The notes below the pieces were generated by a model. The model ran no database searches. It saw only the letters and a program-made list of their open reading frames with translations, and was not told where the DNA came from. 64,000 bases of DNA from Cryptomeria japonica. Taxonomy: Eukaryota; Streptophyta; Pinopsida; Cupressales; Cupressaceae. Shown piece by piece: positions 11,619-24,900 of the stretch (positions within the stretch are counted from its first letter, which is position 1; the number at the start of each line of letters is the position of its first letter). The stretch lies in NCBI RefSeq assembly GCF_030272615.1, contig NC_081409.1, forward strand, positions 612,557,755-612,621,754. Direction: 5' to 3'. Both the position numbers and the translations under genes were made by a program.

Positions 11619-13311
11619 ACAATGCAGTTTATTGCATTGTTTCAAAGAACAACAGATAGGCATGAAAAAATGCCTCAGAGATATTAGTTTGTGGGTTGGT
11701 ATGCCCCCTCGAGAGACGGGCTGGAAATTTCAAAAAATCGAGTGATATCTCAAAAAAAAATAAAAATTAGGGGATGATAGATTAGAAGAATTTGGATTAA
11801 ATAGTGAAAGAACGAAGGAAAATGGGGTGAAAACAGAGAAATGGCAAGCCTCAAAAGTTCGCAGGGTCCATGACGGTGAGCGGAACGAAGTAGGGGTAGG
11901 GTTGGGCAGGGTATATTTAGGCAAGAAGGGGGCAAATGATCCTCATTTTCACACTCTCACATAGCGATCTAGAACCCCTATAGTGACCCATTGCAACATA
12001 TTGTGATAGAGAAAATGGTGTTCCTAATTGTAGATCATCGTTTCGAGCGCATCTGGAGGTACCAACGACCAACCGACTATGGACCCCCTGTAAGTCCAAT
12101 TATAACCTTTGTGTTTTGAACTCATTTATTGCATTTATTAGCTAAGGGAAAATTTTGGACGACTTTGTTGCCCAAAATAGCACTATTGTGCCACAATGGC
12201 GCTATCATGAGGTAGTTGTAGCCCTATCATGAATATAGCGGTATTGTAGGGTAGTTTTAGCGCTAGTGTTTTTCAAAGTTTTGGTACTATCATTTTTTAA
12301 TGTTGAATGGTCCAGTTTTAGCATTTTTTGTTGCATATAGTAGCGCTAATGTTGTATTGTAGCACGAATGTATAGTGAAAGTAGTGCTTTTGTATTTGTT
12401 TGGCACTTTTGTGGAATTTGTTGAGCTCTTTTGTTTTGTTTAGCACCTGTGTCAAGTGTTATAATTCTTTTTTCTTTGAGTATAGGATAGTCAGTGTCGA
12501 TTGCCCCAGTTTGAGTGTAATGTTGACAGTTGATGTCAATGTTTTCGTTGTATGCATGCTTGTTGTGTATTGGAGACTCAGTGTACCTGTTGAGACTAGG
12601 CAATTGATGTAAATTCCTGTTGTTAGTCTAGGTGTTTGTGAGTCGAATTAACCGATGAGACTTGAGATTCTTGATGGAAAGTATCTAATGAAGTCTAGGT
12701 AGTAGCAGATTTTGCATAGCAAGGATGTTGCCATTTTCATTTGATTGTGTTTGTAGGAGGACCTAGGTATATTGCAGATGCAAGGGAAGCATCCTGCCAC
12801 TCAACGTCTTCGCGACCAATTGACTGACCTTGAGATTGATTGTATATGCTTTGGACTGGTCTGTTTGAGATGTTTATAGAGAGGGAAACAAGGTGGCAAA
12901 CGCCTTAGCGGTGCTTGGACTTCTAACTAAAGGATCGAGATGTTGGAGGAGGATGAATTCCCTCCCTAACAATGTCTGACTACTCCTGGATGGAGAGTGT
13001 TGCAACCAAATCTCCCATGGATAGTCATCTCATCATCAAAACCCACTTTCTCTAGTCTGGTCATGTGAGCCCGATAAGGTGAGATTTTTTGAATTTCAAT
13101 TGGTCCAACTTGGCACTGATAGGGACAAAAATTAATATGATGTAGGCTACCAAATGGATTGATGACCTTGGTGGGCAACTCACCATCATGATTTGTTTTT
13201 TTTTGTTTGGGTTTGTTGACGATGCACCTCGACTATGTTGGGGCTCACATGATGCCTCTAGAGGTTCGTGCTCGCATGATAAAGGATGGGCTTTCCTAAA
13301 CACGTGGATAT
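11619..13311 (+). other. Decayed leader region, no intact gene
   Basis: At 12079 an ATG lies just before a GTAAGT-like splice donor, and an acceptor-like TTTGTAG lies near 12755. A short protein-like stretch follows the acceptor but stops soon after. The sequence 12170-12400 repeats short motifs such as TAGCGCTA and TAGCACTA in degenerate form. It is probably the upstream part of the accessory ORF at 13312, now broken. Confidence 0.35.
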
Positions 13312-15153
13312 ATGGGCAATGATGATTTTTTAAGCCTCTACAACAAGGCAGTGATTTTAAATTTTAATGTCCTTTTGCAAGGTAAGATTTACCTTTGGCA
13401 TGCACCACGTAGTTCAAAGTTTAATCTAAGTAATTATGCATTTCCTAGGTCACACAATTTGGGGAATCAAAATAATTATGTAAGTGTTAAGTCCATTTTA
13501 GCAAGGCGGTGTTCTTTTTTGGCTACCTTTGTCGCTAAAATATTAATGTCTTTGGTTTGTGGCAATGCCTTTTCTGGGAATCTCTGTGAGTCTGTTATGA
13601 GAGGTGATAGGGTATGTTATGAGCCAGACAAGGTCGATGACTTAAAAAATTACCCTATCATTTGGCATTATTGTGTCAAAGGGGGAGTGACAAAATATTT
13701 GGCGAACTTGAGGGGGCATGATGAGAAACTTTCAATCCAATTTTCCACTTCTTGGTCCAATCGAAGGGTTGTTCTTGGGGGAATTTCTTTCAAAATCTCT
13801 GAGGAGTTCATTGCCCAATCCATAGGCCTTTCCCTTGAAGGCAGGAGATGGAAGCGAACTAGCCATGTCACCAACAATGACAGTCTCAATAAATTTTCCA
13901 AGGGGAAGGAAGCCCCTGTTAAATTGGAAGGTGGTTTCGCCAAGGAGTTACTTCACCCATGGGACCAGGTATGCCTTATGGTCATGAAGTACTTTATCAT
14001 AGTGGGCCACTATAAGGTTTATTACTATTACCATATTCCTCTTTTAAACCATTTTAGGTATCATGTCACTATTTGTCTCTCCCATTATCTGTCGCATTCC
14101 CTTGAAAGCTCCATCAAAGAAGCTTTAGACCCTAAGATTGAAGATAAAAGGCCCATCCCTCTCCACCGTGGTCTAATTTATAGACTTTATGCTTACCATT
14201 CAGCCTTATGCCCCCCACGTAATATCATGATGATTCAAACCCCTCTTCATGCTTCTCACCCCCTGGCTATGTATGCGGGTGGAATTGCCCCCCCCTAGAT
14301 TTTTCTATCTCTTTGGTGAATTTTTTCGTGTTCTCCACTCCTTTCTTCCTTTGTGACCATCATGGAATTGAGCCCTCCCAGCTTTTCCTCTCCTACCAAT
14401 AGTAAGGACTGAAAAACCATTTGCCCTAAGGGAAAAAGAAAATCCCCTACATAATGAAAGAGAATTATCATTAAAAATTCTAGTTCTTAAGATATTGAGG
14501 AAGAGGACCCTAATATCAAGACTTAAGGAAGGAAACGGTTATAGAGGATTGCCTCTTGAGATGCAAGTGACAAAAAGGGTGAGAAATAGACTGCTATTGA
14601 ATTTGAATATGATACCGAGGGGGGTGATGTTGGGAATTTAAATAAGCCCGATGATGAGGACTTGGATACTAGGGAGGCTATTGTTGGTGATGAGGCTGGT
14701 ATTTTTTGTTTGTTGAATTCTCATGATGTGATGGGAGAGAAAGTGGACCCTATTGAGCAGTTGGATAAAGTGGCCTCAGATGAGATGCTTCAAAAAGTGG
14801 ACCCTATTATTATGCTAAGGTCGAATATTGGGAATGATGGGAATAAGAAAAAGGAAGGGGATGGTTTGAGTGGTGTGGTGGAGAAGAAAGACAGGGGAAG
14901 GAAAGTTGGCAAGAAAAAGGGGGGAAAGAAAGGGGAAAGGAGGTGCTACCAAACTATCGAAGAAGTGCAAAAAACTGTGAGGGTAGATGAGAATGTTGAG
15001 TTGAGCAACCAACTAAGGGATGGTGAACTGCAGGCCCTAAAACATGAGGTTCATGAGTTGAGGGTGAATATTAAAGAGATGAAGAACTGGTGGGACACAT
15101 GGGATATGCAACTAGCAAACATCAACAAGTTTTACATTAGGGTGATGCACAAC
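13312..15153 (+). pseudogene. Accessory ORF of unknown function, part 1
   Basis: I do not recognise the family. The first 328 codons (13312-14298) are intact and look like a folded, mixed-composition protein with a Tyr-rich stretch (KVYYYYHIPLLNHFRYHV). A run of eight C at about 14289 then shifts the frame; coding character continues in the next frame for ~100 bp. The original frame resumes at 14662 with an acidic part, a Lys/Gly-rich basic stretch (residues GRKVGKKKGGKKGERR) and a coiled-coil-like tail. A Copia insertion at 15154 cuts it and the frame resumes at 21826. The layout resembles accessory ORFs seen in large plant retroelements, but a decayed host gene cannot be excluded. Confidence 0.5.
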
Positions 15154-15603
15154 TGTGAGAGTTTGCCAAGATCAAGGGCACAATGAAAAGCATAAAAGAG
15201 AGACATTAGTATGACAAGAACAAACTGTATTCTCATCAATATACAAATGATCAACTAGATTAACCAATATAATGAATATAGGCTTGCATATATAGGCAAG
15301 GCCAAATGGATATGCGAGCACACAATCATGACATGTGGCTCAATGAGAAACAAGGGTAGGTAAGAAAAAGTAGGGGTAGGTAGGAAAAATAATATAATAT
15401 TCCACAAGAGATGGATGACCCACCAAACGTGGAGTGTAACAACAAGACAAGACCACAAAAGGTGGAATTTATCCTACAAGCTACATCCCTATGTGCACAC
15501 TTCCCTAAGTGTCTCATATCCAAACTACGATGAGATGCATTATCCTAAGTTAACTTAAGTAAAGTATAATTATATCCTATAAGAATAAATAATTACACCA
15601 ACA
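15154..15603 (-). repeat. 3' LTR (450 bp)
   Basis: Matches 21376-21825 over its full length. A minus-strand TATA-like motif lies at 15287-15294. Confidence 0.93.
15287..15294 (-). promoter_or_regulatory. TATA-like box in LTR
   Basis: CTATATATG on the minus strand. It is conserved in the other LTR at about 21509-21516, where it would drive transcription of the element. Confidence 0.5.
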
Positions 15604-15612
15604 CCCCCACTT
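15604..15612 (-). promoter_or_regulatory. Polypurine tract (minus strand)
   Basis: AAGTGGGGG on the minus strand, adjoining the LTR start. Confidence 0.75.
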
Positions 15613-15879
15613 AAGTGCAACTTAGGGGAATAAAGACTCAAGTCAACAATGCAAGATGGGTCCCGACTACTAGGCCATAATAGATACCCATGTACAATAT
15701 GCAAATGCAAGCAAACCTATGCAATGCAATCTCTCACAAACGGAGAAAGGGAGAAAACCCAGTGGGAAAAAAATCCCCCCCATAAGAGAGATGAATGTAC
15801 AAAAGAGTCTCAAAGAAGAAGGACAAAACCTCAAAGAGGAAAAAGTCCCCCCCCATAAGAGAGGAAGGAGAAGTCAGCT

Positions 15880-18800
15880 GACCCCCCCTAATGAGACATC
15901 CTGCACCCCTAAGAAAGCTCACAACTGCTGGAACTTACTCTCAGTGAAGGGTTTGGTGAATATGTCTGCAACCTGCTCCCCTGTAGGACAATACTACAAA
16001 TCAATGACCTGCTCCTGAATCAGCTCTCGAATGTAGTGCATATGAATCTCAATGTGTTTGTTCTGCTGATGTTGAATCAAGTTCTTTGAGATTGCAATAG
16101 CACTCTGATTGTCATAATGTAGAATTGTTGGTCATGGAGTGGAGAACCCAAACTCTGTGAGAATATGTTGAAGCCGAATAGTCTCAGTCGCTATGTTAAC
16201 AACCCCTCGATTCTAAGCCTTAGTCGAAGAGAGAGCAATAGCATGTTGCTTCTTGCTCTGCCAACAAATGGGGCCCGAACTAAGGTGGAAGTTGTAACCA
16301 GAAGTAGACTTACGATCATCAAGATCACTAGCACAATCAGAGTCTGTGTACCCAACCAAGCGAAGTCCTATGCCTGCTGCATAGTGAATCCCATAATGAT
16401 GTGTACCCTGGATGTAGTGTAGGATGCGTTTGGCGGCTTTCCAATGAAGCTCATGTGGTTCCTACATGAAGTGGGAAACCATGCCAACCACAAATGAAAT
16501 GTCAGGGCGTGTGTGAGTCAAGTAGGTGAGACTACCCACAAGCTGACTATACAATGTGGCATCAACTGGTGGAGAAGAGCACCTAGCCTCAAGCCTGACT
16601 CCTAAGAGAAAGGGAGTCGATGCAGACTTACAATTAACCATACAAAAGTGTGCAAGTAGATCAAGAACATACTTGGGCTGCGAAAGAGTAATCCCAGAAG
16701 ATGACTGTGAAATCTCTATCCTGAGAAAGTAGTGCAAAAGACCCAAGTCAGTCATAGAAAATCTGTCATGCAAAGTATATTTGACACTGCTAATGATGGA
16801 TGTGGTGCTCCTTGTAATGATCAAATCATCAACATAGAGCACAAGTATCAAGTGTGAGTCATCTTGTCGCAAAATGTAGACATTTGGATCAGAATGACAC
16901 CTAGTGAACCCTACTGAGAGAAGAAAGGAATCCATCTTGGCGTACCAAGCCCTAGGGTCCTTCTTAAGGCCACAAAGAGATTTCCTCAGTCTGCAAACCA
17001 ATGAAGAATCCTGGATGAAACCCTGTGGTTGCTCCATATATATCTCCTCATCAAGATCCCCATGAAGAAAAGAACTCTTCACATCCATCTAATGTACAAC
17101 CCAACCATGAGCTGCAAGAATATCAAGTGTCAAGCGAATGGAGTTCATCTTGGCTACAGGCGCAAAGGTCTCAGTATAGTCAACACCTGGAACCTGAGAG
17201 AAACCTTTCGCAACAAGTCGAGCCTTATACTTATCCACACTACCATCCGCTGCAAACTTGGTTCAATAGATCCACTTACATTGAACCATCTTTCTCCCCT
17301 TAGGGAGAGGGACTAACTCCCATGTGTTGTTCCTCATCTAGGAACTATACTCTTCCTCCATAGCATGGTCCCACTCGGGAACCCGTGATGCTTCCTAAAA
17401 TGTTTGTGGATCAGAGGCGGTAGCAATGTATGCATGTGGAAGGTCTTGATGTTGTGATTGAGTTCTCTGTGTATCTGAAGGATCCCCAACAAGAGAGCCC
17501 ACCGACTCAAGTGTTTATTGAGCCCAACGAGGTCTAGGTGGAGGTGGAGAACGAGGCTCCTCAACTGCAAGTGGACCATGCGGAGGTGTAACCCTATGAT
17601 TTGGAGTTGAAAGAGTCTCACCATCTGAATCACTATCCACAATGGAGGAAGGTAGAGGAGGAAGAGAGGCTAAGCTAGGAGAGCTTTCCTCAAAATGAAC
17701 ACTCCTCTCAATAAACACCGCATGTGTCTCAGGATCCATCAATCAATATGCCTTAACACCCTCGGGATATCCAACAAAAATACAAGGCCAACTCTGAGGT
17801 TCCAATGCCTTGCATTTTTGCGGAGGAATGCAAGCCCATGGTGGACACCCAAAGACTCTGAAATGTCTCACAATCAGTTTCCTTCCAGCCCAAGCCTCAA
17901 AAGGAGTAATTTCTATCAAAGCTTTGTGAGGAACTCGATTTTGGATGTGTGTGGCACAACTAATAACCTTTGCCCAAAAGGCGGGATCAAGAGAATGTGC
18001 ATGTATCATACAACTAGCCATTTCTTTGAGAGTTCTAAACTTGCATTTTGCAACTCCATTCTGTTGTGGAGTGTAGGCAACTAAATGCTAAAGATCAATC
18101 CCCTCAAATGTACAAAAATCCTCAAGTCTTTTGTTCATATATTCCCTTTCATTATCTGTGTGAAGAATTTTGACCACTTTCCTTGATTGCTTCTCCACAT
18201 GAGCCTTGAAGTCGAGAAATTTGTCAAACACTTCACTCTTATGAACAAGAAAATAGACCCAAGTGAAGCGAGAGTAGTCATCAATGGCGGTGAGGACATA
18301 GCGGGCCCTACTAAATGAAGGTGATGGAAATGGACCTGCTACAGCACTGTGAACAAGTCGAAGAACTTCCAAAGCTCTCCAAGCTTTCCTCTTATCAAAC
18401 TTCTCCTTGGGATGCTTGCCCATGGAACATCCTGAACATACACCCTCTGAAAAACTGATTCGAGTTAGACCTGTGACCATGTCTTTAGTGCTAAGCTACT
18501 GAAGATAGCAGTAATTGAGGTGACCAAACCGCTCATGCCATAGCTTACTTTCTGAATTTGAATGAGTAAGCAAGGCCCTAGAAGGATAACTTGGCACAAA
18601 GTGGGAGAATGAATAAATCCTTGAGTTGTTATTGACTTATCCCACTGCTACCAAGGCATCATTATCAAGTTCCTCTACCAACTGAATCAGGTGTAAACTC
18701 AACCTTTTTCCCATTCCCATAGTGAGTGATTTGGTAGATAGAGAGGAGATTGGTAGACAAGTTAGGAACATAAAGAACATTCTCAAATGTTCCATCATCC

Positions 18801-19924
18801 ATGTCAACTTAACCTTTCCCTTGAACCTCAACTTGTGTATCATCACCTATGTAAATGTGAGGTACCTTTGATGGCTCCAATGAAGAAAATTGATCCTTTG
18901 TAGAACCCATGTGATAAGAGGCACTTGAGTCAAGTATCCATTGCTGTGAAGAACTTGTTTTAGCCACAAATGCTTGCCCTTTTCCCTTAGACTGTGAGAA
19001 AGTGGAAGGAGATGAATCCTTCTTGTTGTAGGCGAATGTCAAATTAATGTTGTTCTTCTTAAGAAGATTTGTCAACTCATCAACTTGCTTGGTGTGGCAT
19101 CGATGCTCATCATGACCATACTTCTTGCAATAAGCACAAGTTGGTTTATCCTTCTTAGGTGGATTCCCCTTCTTGGAAGACGATGAAAAATCTCCTTATG
19201 ATGGAGAGGATGATTGTCCTTTTTCCTATTGTGGCTTTGACTTAGATTGCTTCTTCTTCTTCTTGGAATCTTTGCCTTGACTCCCTTGATTAGCCACCAA
19301 AGCCTTGGACTTTGAAGACTCGAGAATCCCCATGTTCAACAACTTAGATTGTTCCAACATCAACATTTTTGTGAAAGCATCAAATGAAGGCATAGTGTAG
19401 GAACTCCCCACTGTCAAATGATGGGTTTGGAAGCTAGAAACAAATGTTGCATATTCAGGTGATAGCTTGTCCAACAAGTTGAATATCAACTGAGCATCCT
19501 TTTTGTCAATTCCACAATCCTTAAGCTTTGCTCTTAGCTCATTTTCTTTGGTGACATAATCTTGGATTGTATCAAAACTCTTGGGATCCAAGTTGGTGAG
19601 CTTATTGTCAATCTTGTAACCTCTGATTTCATCAACTTGACCATACAATTTCTGAAAGATGTCCTGAGCCTCTTTGATTGTAGAACACTTCTCAATGTGA
19701 AAAATGAGGTCATGTGATACATACTTACGCAAAGTTCCAAGAGCCATGCAATTTTTAGTGAGCCATTCTAACTAAGCATTAGGATCACCCTTAGTATCAG
19801 GTGTTGCTGCTATTGTTCCATCTATGTAATGTGTGAGTCCTTTTTTCATTAGTTTGCTCCATGCTTTAATTTTCCAAGATGTATAATTATGAGGAGTTAA
19901 AGGTGGAAATTTATGAGGACTCAT
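15880..19924 (-). pseudogene. Copia gag-pol, broken
   Basis: The polyprotein reads from an ATG at 19924 downwards with many stops and some frame changes. The gag domain lies at about 19924-19220 and starts MSPHKFPPLTPHNYTSWKIK. The CCHC knuckle CAYCKKYGHDEHRC is near 19138-19097. The protease site reads DSSAS instead of the usual DSGAS (near 18930). Integrase core with HTDNEREY and TPQQNG motifs lies at 18480-17740. Reverse transcriptase lies at about 17300-16460 with an intact YVDD (16838-16827). RNase H is present down to about 15890, including DIFTKPF. The usual products would be capsid, protease, integrase and RT/RNase H acting in a cytoplasmic particle. Long intact stretches are only 60-208 codons, so none can be made now. 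The lineage within Copia was not assigned. Confidence 0.9.
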
Positions 19925-21362
19925 AGAAAAAAAAATGAAACAACACAAGGAAAGAGAGGCACAATCACACAAGAAACCCCCCCAAATTCACTCAATCAAA
20001 GAACCCCCCCCCCCAAAAAAATGATGATTTGACACTTTATACTTAGTGTGTGTACAATGGGCCACTTGCAAAAAATGACAAAGTGGACTTATGATTTCAA
20101 CTTTACAACTTCCTCAAAGAGGCCAAAGGAGACTCAAATTGATAATGCAAGAGATCTAAACTAAGATCCAAGCGAATTACAAGTACCAAGTAGGCCAAAA
20201 GGGACCAATATCTGAAAGTACAATATCCACTCAAAATCTCTGAAAATTGATCATAGATTATGAAAGTAGATGAAAAAATATGCACTTTCAAAACAAACAA
20301 CACCTGAAAAGGAGGTTGTATGAGCCCAAATGAAGCCTTTAAAGTTGCAAAATTGAGGATTGGACAGGTACTTCTGAGAGAATATGAAAATTCTAAAAAA
20401 CCTGTGCCCCAAGATTAGAAAATAACCACACCACTGTGGAAAGAATGGAAAATTAGCCCAAATCAAAAAAAATTGCGCCCAAAAAGGAGCAAAATTGAGC
20501 AAGTTATGAGCCTCCAAAGTTGACCCAAAAAACCAAACTGCTGAACGAAGAGGGGTCTAAAATTTTCAAAAATGTGCTGACGAAGGCTGACGTTAGCAAA
20601 TCACTTTGTTAAATTTGATGGTCGTATGACCATCAAAATGGTCGTCGCACCCCCTGGCTAATCGTACGGAAATACTGACTAGGCGAATGACATGGCATTG
20701 TTTTTCCATGGGCCAGTGGCCTCCTGCCACATGGTAGACGTGGGTTCGCTAGGGGGTGAGGTGCCTGATGTGGCAGTTGCTGGAGTTGGTGATTGAGTGG
20801 TGGGCTGCGGGTTGCTAGAGCTGGCGGGGTGTCGAGGCTGTTGTCGACAGTGGCGGGGGCCGCTGTCGCCGGTGGCCGGGAGGAGGTCGGGCGGGCCGGT
20901 GTCCGAAGACTATGGCGGTGTCGGGGAGATTTGCGAAGTTGAAGGGGAAGCTGAGGATGAGGTACGATGGGCGGTGTGCCTGTAGGTGGTACGACCCCTG
21001 CAAAAAGACTTTTCCTCTTTTTTTCTTTTTTAAAAATAATCTCCTATCTAAAAAAAAAAAAAATCTGCAACAATTTAATTTTTTTTTTTCAAATAAATAA
21101 TTTATTTTTTGCATAATCAAAAATTATTTTCTGAAAATTCATACCGTACTGCCCAAATTGGGCAAAAAATTCCTCCAACACCCAAAATTCGACTTTCGCC
21201 AAAATAGGTTGAGTTTATACTCGATTTTTATGGAAACAGCCTCCCGGACGCAATGGTGAGGTAAAAAAATGCTCTAGGATGTCTTCAAAATGCGCAGTAC
21301 CTCAGATCTGAAAATAGAAGCCTTCCAAGATGTCTCCCAAAACCAATCAATGAAGCCCCAAT
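19925..21362 (-). other. Long 5' leader of the Copia element, with a GC-rich block
   Basis: About 1.4 kb between the priming site and gag with no coding motif. At 20760-20990 it becomes markedly GC-rich (GGCGGG, GGCCGG) inside otherwise AT-rich DNA. The plus-strand frame at 20797-20985 is a by-product of this composition. Confidence 0.6.
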
Positions 21363-21375
21363 GACTCTAATACCA
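21363..21375 (-). promoter_or_regulatory. Primer binding site, tRNA-Met type
   Basis: The minus strand reads TGGTATTAGAGTC directly next to the LTR, one or two changes from the usual TGGTATCAGAGC. Confidence 0.85.
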
Positions 21376-21825
21376 TGTGAGATTTTGCCAAGATCAAGGG
21401 CACAATGAAAAGCACAAAAGAGAGACAATAGTATGACAAGAACAAATTGTATTTTCATCAATATACAAATGATCAACTGGATTAACCAATATAATGGATA
21501 TAGGTCTGCATATATAGGCAAGGCCAAATGGATATGTGAGCACATAATCATGACATGTGGCTCAATGAGAAACAAGAGTAGGTAAGAAAAAGTAGGGGTG
21601 GGTAGGAGAAATAATATAATATTCCACAAGAGGTGGATGACACACCGAATGTGGAGTGTAACAACAAGATAAGACCACAAAAGGTGGAATTTCTCCTACA
21701 AGCTACATCCCTATGTACACACTTCCCTAAGTGTCTCATATCCAAACTACGATGAGATGCATTATGCTAAGTTAACTTAAGTAAAGTGTAATTATATCCT
21801 ATAAGAATAAATAATTACACCAACA
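21376..21825 (-). repeat. 5' LTR (450 bp)
   Basis: Partner of 15154-15603, ending at the second ACAAC target copy. Confidence 0.93.
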
Positions 21826-21956
21826 ACAACTTGACAACTACCCTCTATTTGTTGTAGGACAAGACCTTGAAGGAAGAGGATGTTGATAAGAAAGCATGTA
21901 GGGAATTCTTCAACTTCCTCATAGAAGACTGGGATAATGTCCTTGGGAAGGTGTGA
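21826..21956 (+). pseudogene. Accessory ORF, part 2 (C-terminus)
   Basis: It follows the second ACAAC target copy. In the frame of part 1 it runs to a TAG, then continues open for 32 codons with a Lys/Glu/Asp-rich sequence to a TGA at 21954-21956. The position directly after the target duplication and the shared frame show it is the tail of the interrupted ORF. Confidence 0.5.
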
Positions 21957-24900
21957 CTTCACAAGTTAGGTCCCTAGTTCTAGGTTCTTTATAGTTTTAA
22001 AAATTTAATGATTTTATGGCTACTCTGGACATACGGGGTGTACCCACTACTGATACTTATTTACTAGTTTGTTGTTAAGACCATTTATTTGATTTTTATC
22101 TTTTTGTTGCAAATGTACTACTGATAACCCTTGGGCTATGTTAAGGGGCAACGCCCTAATTTTCACTGCTTTTAATATTAAAAACATATAAATTGAGTCA
22201 CGTCACCACACTATTATAAACTAATATATTCATCTTGAATCTTTATTCGATAGACATAGGGATGGTCTTATTTAAACTTTAGACTTATAGGTGTAAGTGT
22301 ATGGATCAAGCAACTTAAACCAAAGGTAATATTCAAAATGAAGGTTGACACTATGTATGCAGTAATCATGTAAAAGAATTTGTTGGATTCAAAAAGCATC
22401 ACACATGTTATTTCTGACTTTTCATGCCATGATGCGCCAACTAGCTTAAACTCAAGTCATAAGAGTTCCTTCAATTTGGCATGCCTATTTGTATTACATG
22501 AACATAATATGTACATCAAGATGAAATTTTGTGAAATTTTAGGCCAAATGTAATATTGTCAACAAAAAGAAATTGAATGTATTTTTATTCAATTGCATAT
22601 TACAATACACCACATCCCTAACATTTAAATAGAATTCCTATCAAAGGAGATCAAAATAGTGGTATTGCAATCCTCTAATCTCAAAACTCACAAAATATTG
22701 GAAAATAATTTACTACAATGTGATGCCCATTTATCTGCATTAAAGATTAGTGAACAATAAGTTAAACCAAAATTATTAATTTTTTACCATCAGATAGTAT
22801 TTGATGAAATTGTTGATTATAACTATAAAACCTATTTGGTTTATTAGCTATCTCCCACCCATTTTGATATTTATGTTCTTTCAACTAACCATTAAGGATA
22901 AGTTTAAGACACATTTGAAAATTGAAGAAAAAAGGAACAAAATTAGCTCTCTTGGAAAGGGGAATTGAGTTTTGTATTTTTATAATTTAATCTATAAAAA
23001 TATTTTTTAGTTTTTAAGGTGTGAAGTTGCCAAAAGTAATTTAGAGATTGATACATTTGAAAAGTATACAGTAACATATTATTTATGCATCTGTAGAAAA
23101 ATCGAGTAAAAAAAGTAAAACAAGAAGTAGGCACAAAAAACACAAAAGCAAAGATGTAATGCTTTAAAATCTAAGAGTATTTCATTTAGGCACTCTCAAA
23201 GTCAAGAATAAATTTTTGACTCAATTCTAATAAGTAGTTTATTCGGTGCGGTTGAGATGGATTCTGGACGACTAATGTAATAGCCACTGTTTAGTTACAG
23301 GTTTTGTGTTTGTGAAGGATACTGAGGTTTAGGGCCGAGGAAATCCATTGTTAATCAAACAAAGATTTTTGGCATGTCTATTTGTAGACTAGATTATGTA
23401 CAAATGCGATGAATAGTAAAAATAACATCTTTCCAGCCATGTACACATTTTGTACAAAATAAATTTAGATTACAGAGGACAACAAAATTGTCTTAGAGTG
23501 AAATAAAACAGAGCTAAAAATGAACCATATTGCTTGTTTATTTATGATCCAAAATATAGAAAAAATTGGTAAATTTTACCTGACACCTAGCAGTAGGATT
23601 CCATAGAAATTGCACAGAAAAGGGAAAGCTGGTAGACTGGATGTAGAAGATATTATTGCAAAGAAAAAAAATGGTGTAAATTTGAAAGTAACCTCAACAA
23701 ACAATCAAGTCATATTTATATAAAAATAATATTTAATTAAAAAATATATTAATTGAAAAAAGAATGTACAATAAAAATGTCTTTCATAATGTATATATAG
23801 GAAAAAATTTAAAACTTTACAATGAAGAACATAAGAACAAAACACAATTGAAAAATAGATGCAAATTACAATTTACAAGACTAGTGTCACTTTTCTCCAA
23901 GAATAGTTGGATCAATACATCATCACATTAATTGCAATGTTTATCCTTTATTGTAGAATAGCTAGGATCGACTTCAACAAATTAATTGTGATAATTTTTG
24001 TTGGTGCTATTTTTTATATAACTAAGAAATATCTAAGAGAATTGATTCACAAGATGTAGATTTGAAGAGAGTCCAATGCTACTACACAAGTGTAAATGAT
24101 GAGACATCCATGACAATAGTGCACCATTTAGCATACATCATACAAAATCAAGAAATTGCAATCACGCTTAGCATTTAAAAAATACATTATTGTTCTACTC
24201 AGAGGGGCTCCAATTTGTCAATACTACTCTTCCATCAAAGAAAAATTAAATGGAAAATTAATGAGCTGCAAAGAAAAGATTAAATGAAATATTAACACCC
24301 ATAGATATGAATTTTTAAAAGGAAGCATCATCTATGAAATATCATTTGAATAGAAAAAAATTAACATGGCTTGAGGGAAAACTAATAGCTTGTGAGGAAA
24401 ATTAGAATAATTTGTTAATATGGAGAAAAATCAAATGACAAATCAATAAATTTTAAAAATAAATTGTCAAATTAACAAAATTTACAAAGAGAAATCAAAT
24501 AGAAAATTAATACAAGTTGCGAAGAAAATATAAAATAGAAAATTAACACAATTCACAAAGAAAATCAATTGCAAAAATCAACATAAAGAATAATTAAATA
24601 TAAAATTAACACATATTTGAATTTTTTTTTGGAAAATTAACAAAGTTTGCAGTAAAACTAACAGATTGCCAAGAAAGTTCACACAAATAGTCTAGAAAAC
24701 ACACTCAGTACGAGAAGAAAATAAACACAATTTACCTAATTAACATCGTTTGCCAAGAAAGTTTAGCAAACAACATAATTAGAGTGTGTACCAATATGTT
24801 GAATGGCGACACATTGCAACATGTAACCATATAAGAAATGTGATGAGTCAACGCTATGGTTTTAACAAAATTGAGCCCCCCCACAACCTCCGCACACTTG

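Larger units (their letters stand above)
15154..21825 (-). mobile_element. Decayed Copia retrotransposon
   Basis: Both LTRs are exactly 450 bp, TG...CA, and differ at roughly two dozen positions (~5%). The flank ACAAC is identical on both sides (15149-15153 and 21826-21830). On the minus strand the order is LTR, tRNA-Met priming site, long leader, gag, protease, integrase, reverse transcriptase, RNase H, purine tract, LTR. Integrase ahead of reverse transcriptase defines Copia. Many stops show that it is dead. It interrupts the accessory ORF described above. Confidence 0.95.

Noticed and set aside
12741-12990. Exon-like stretch after a TTTGTAG acceptor, thought at first to be a plant mobile domain gene
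   Set aside because: The open stretch is about 40 codons and soon meets stops. The resemblance is too weak to name a family.
20797-20985. 62-codon plus-strand frame
   Set aside because: It is a by-product of the GC-rich block in the leader of a minus-strand element.
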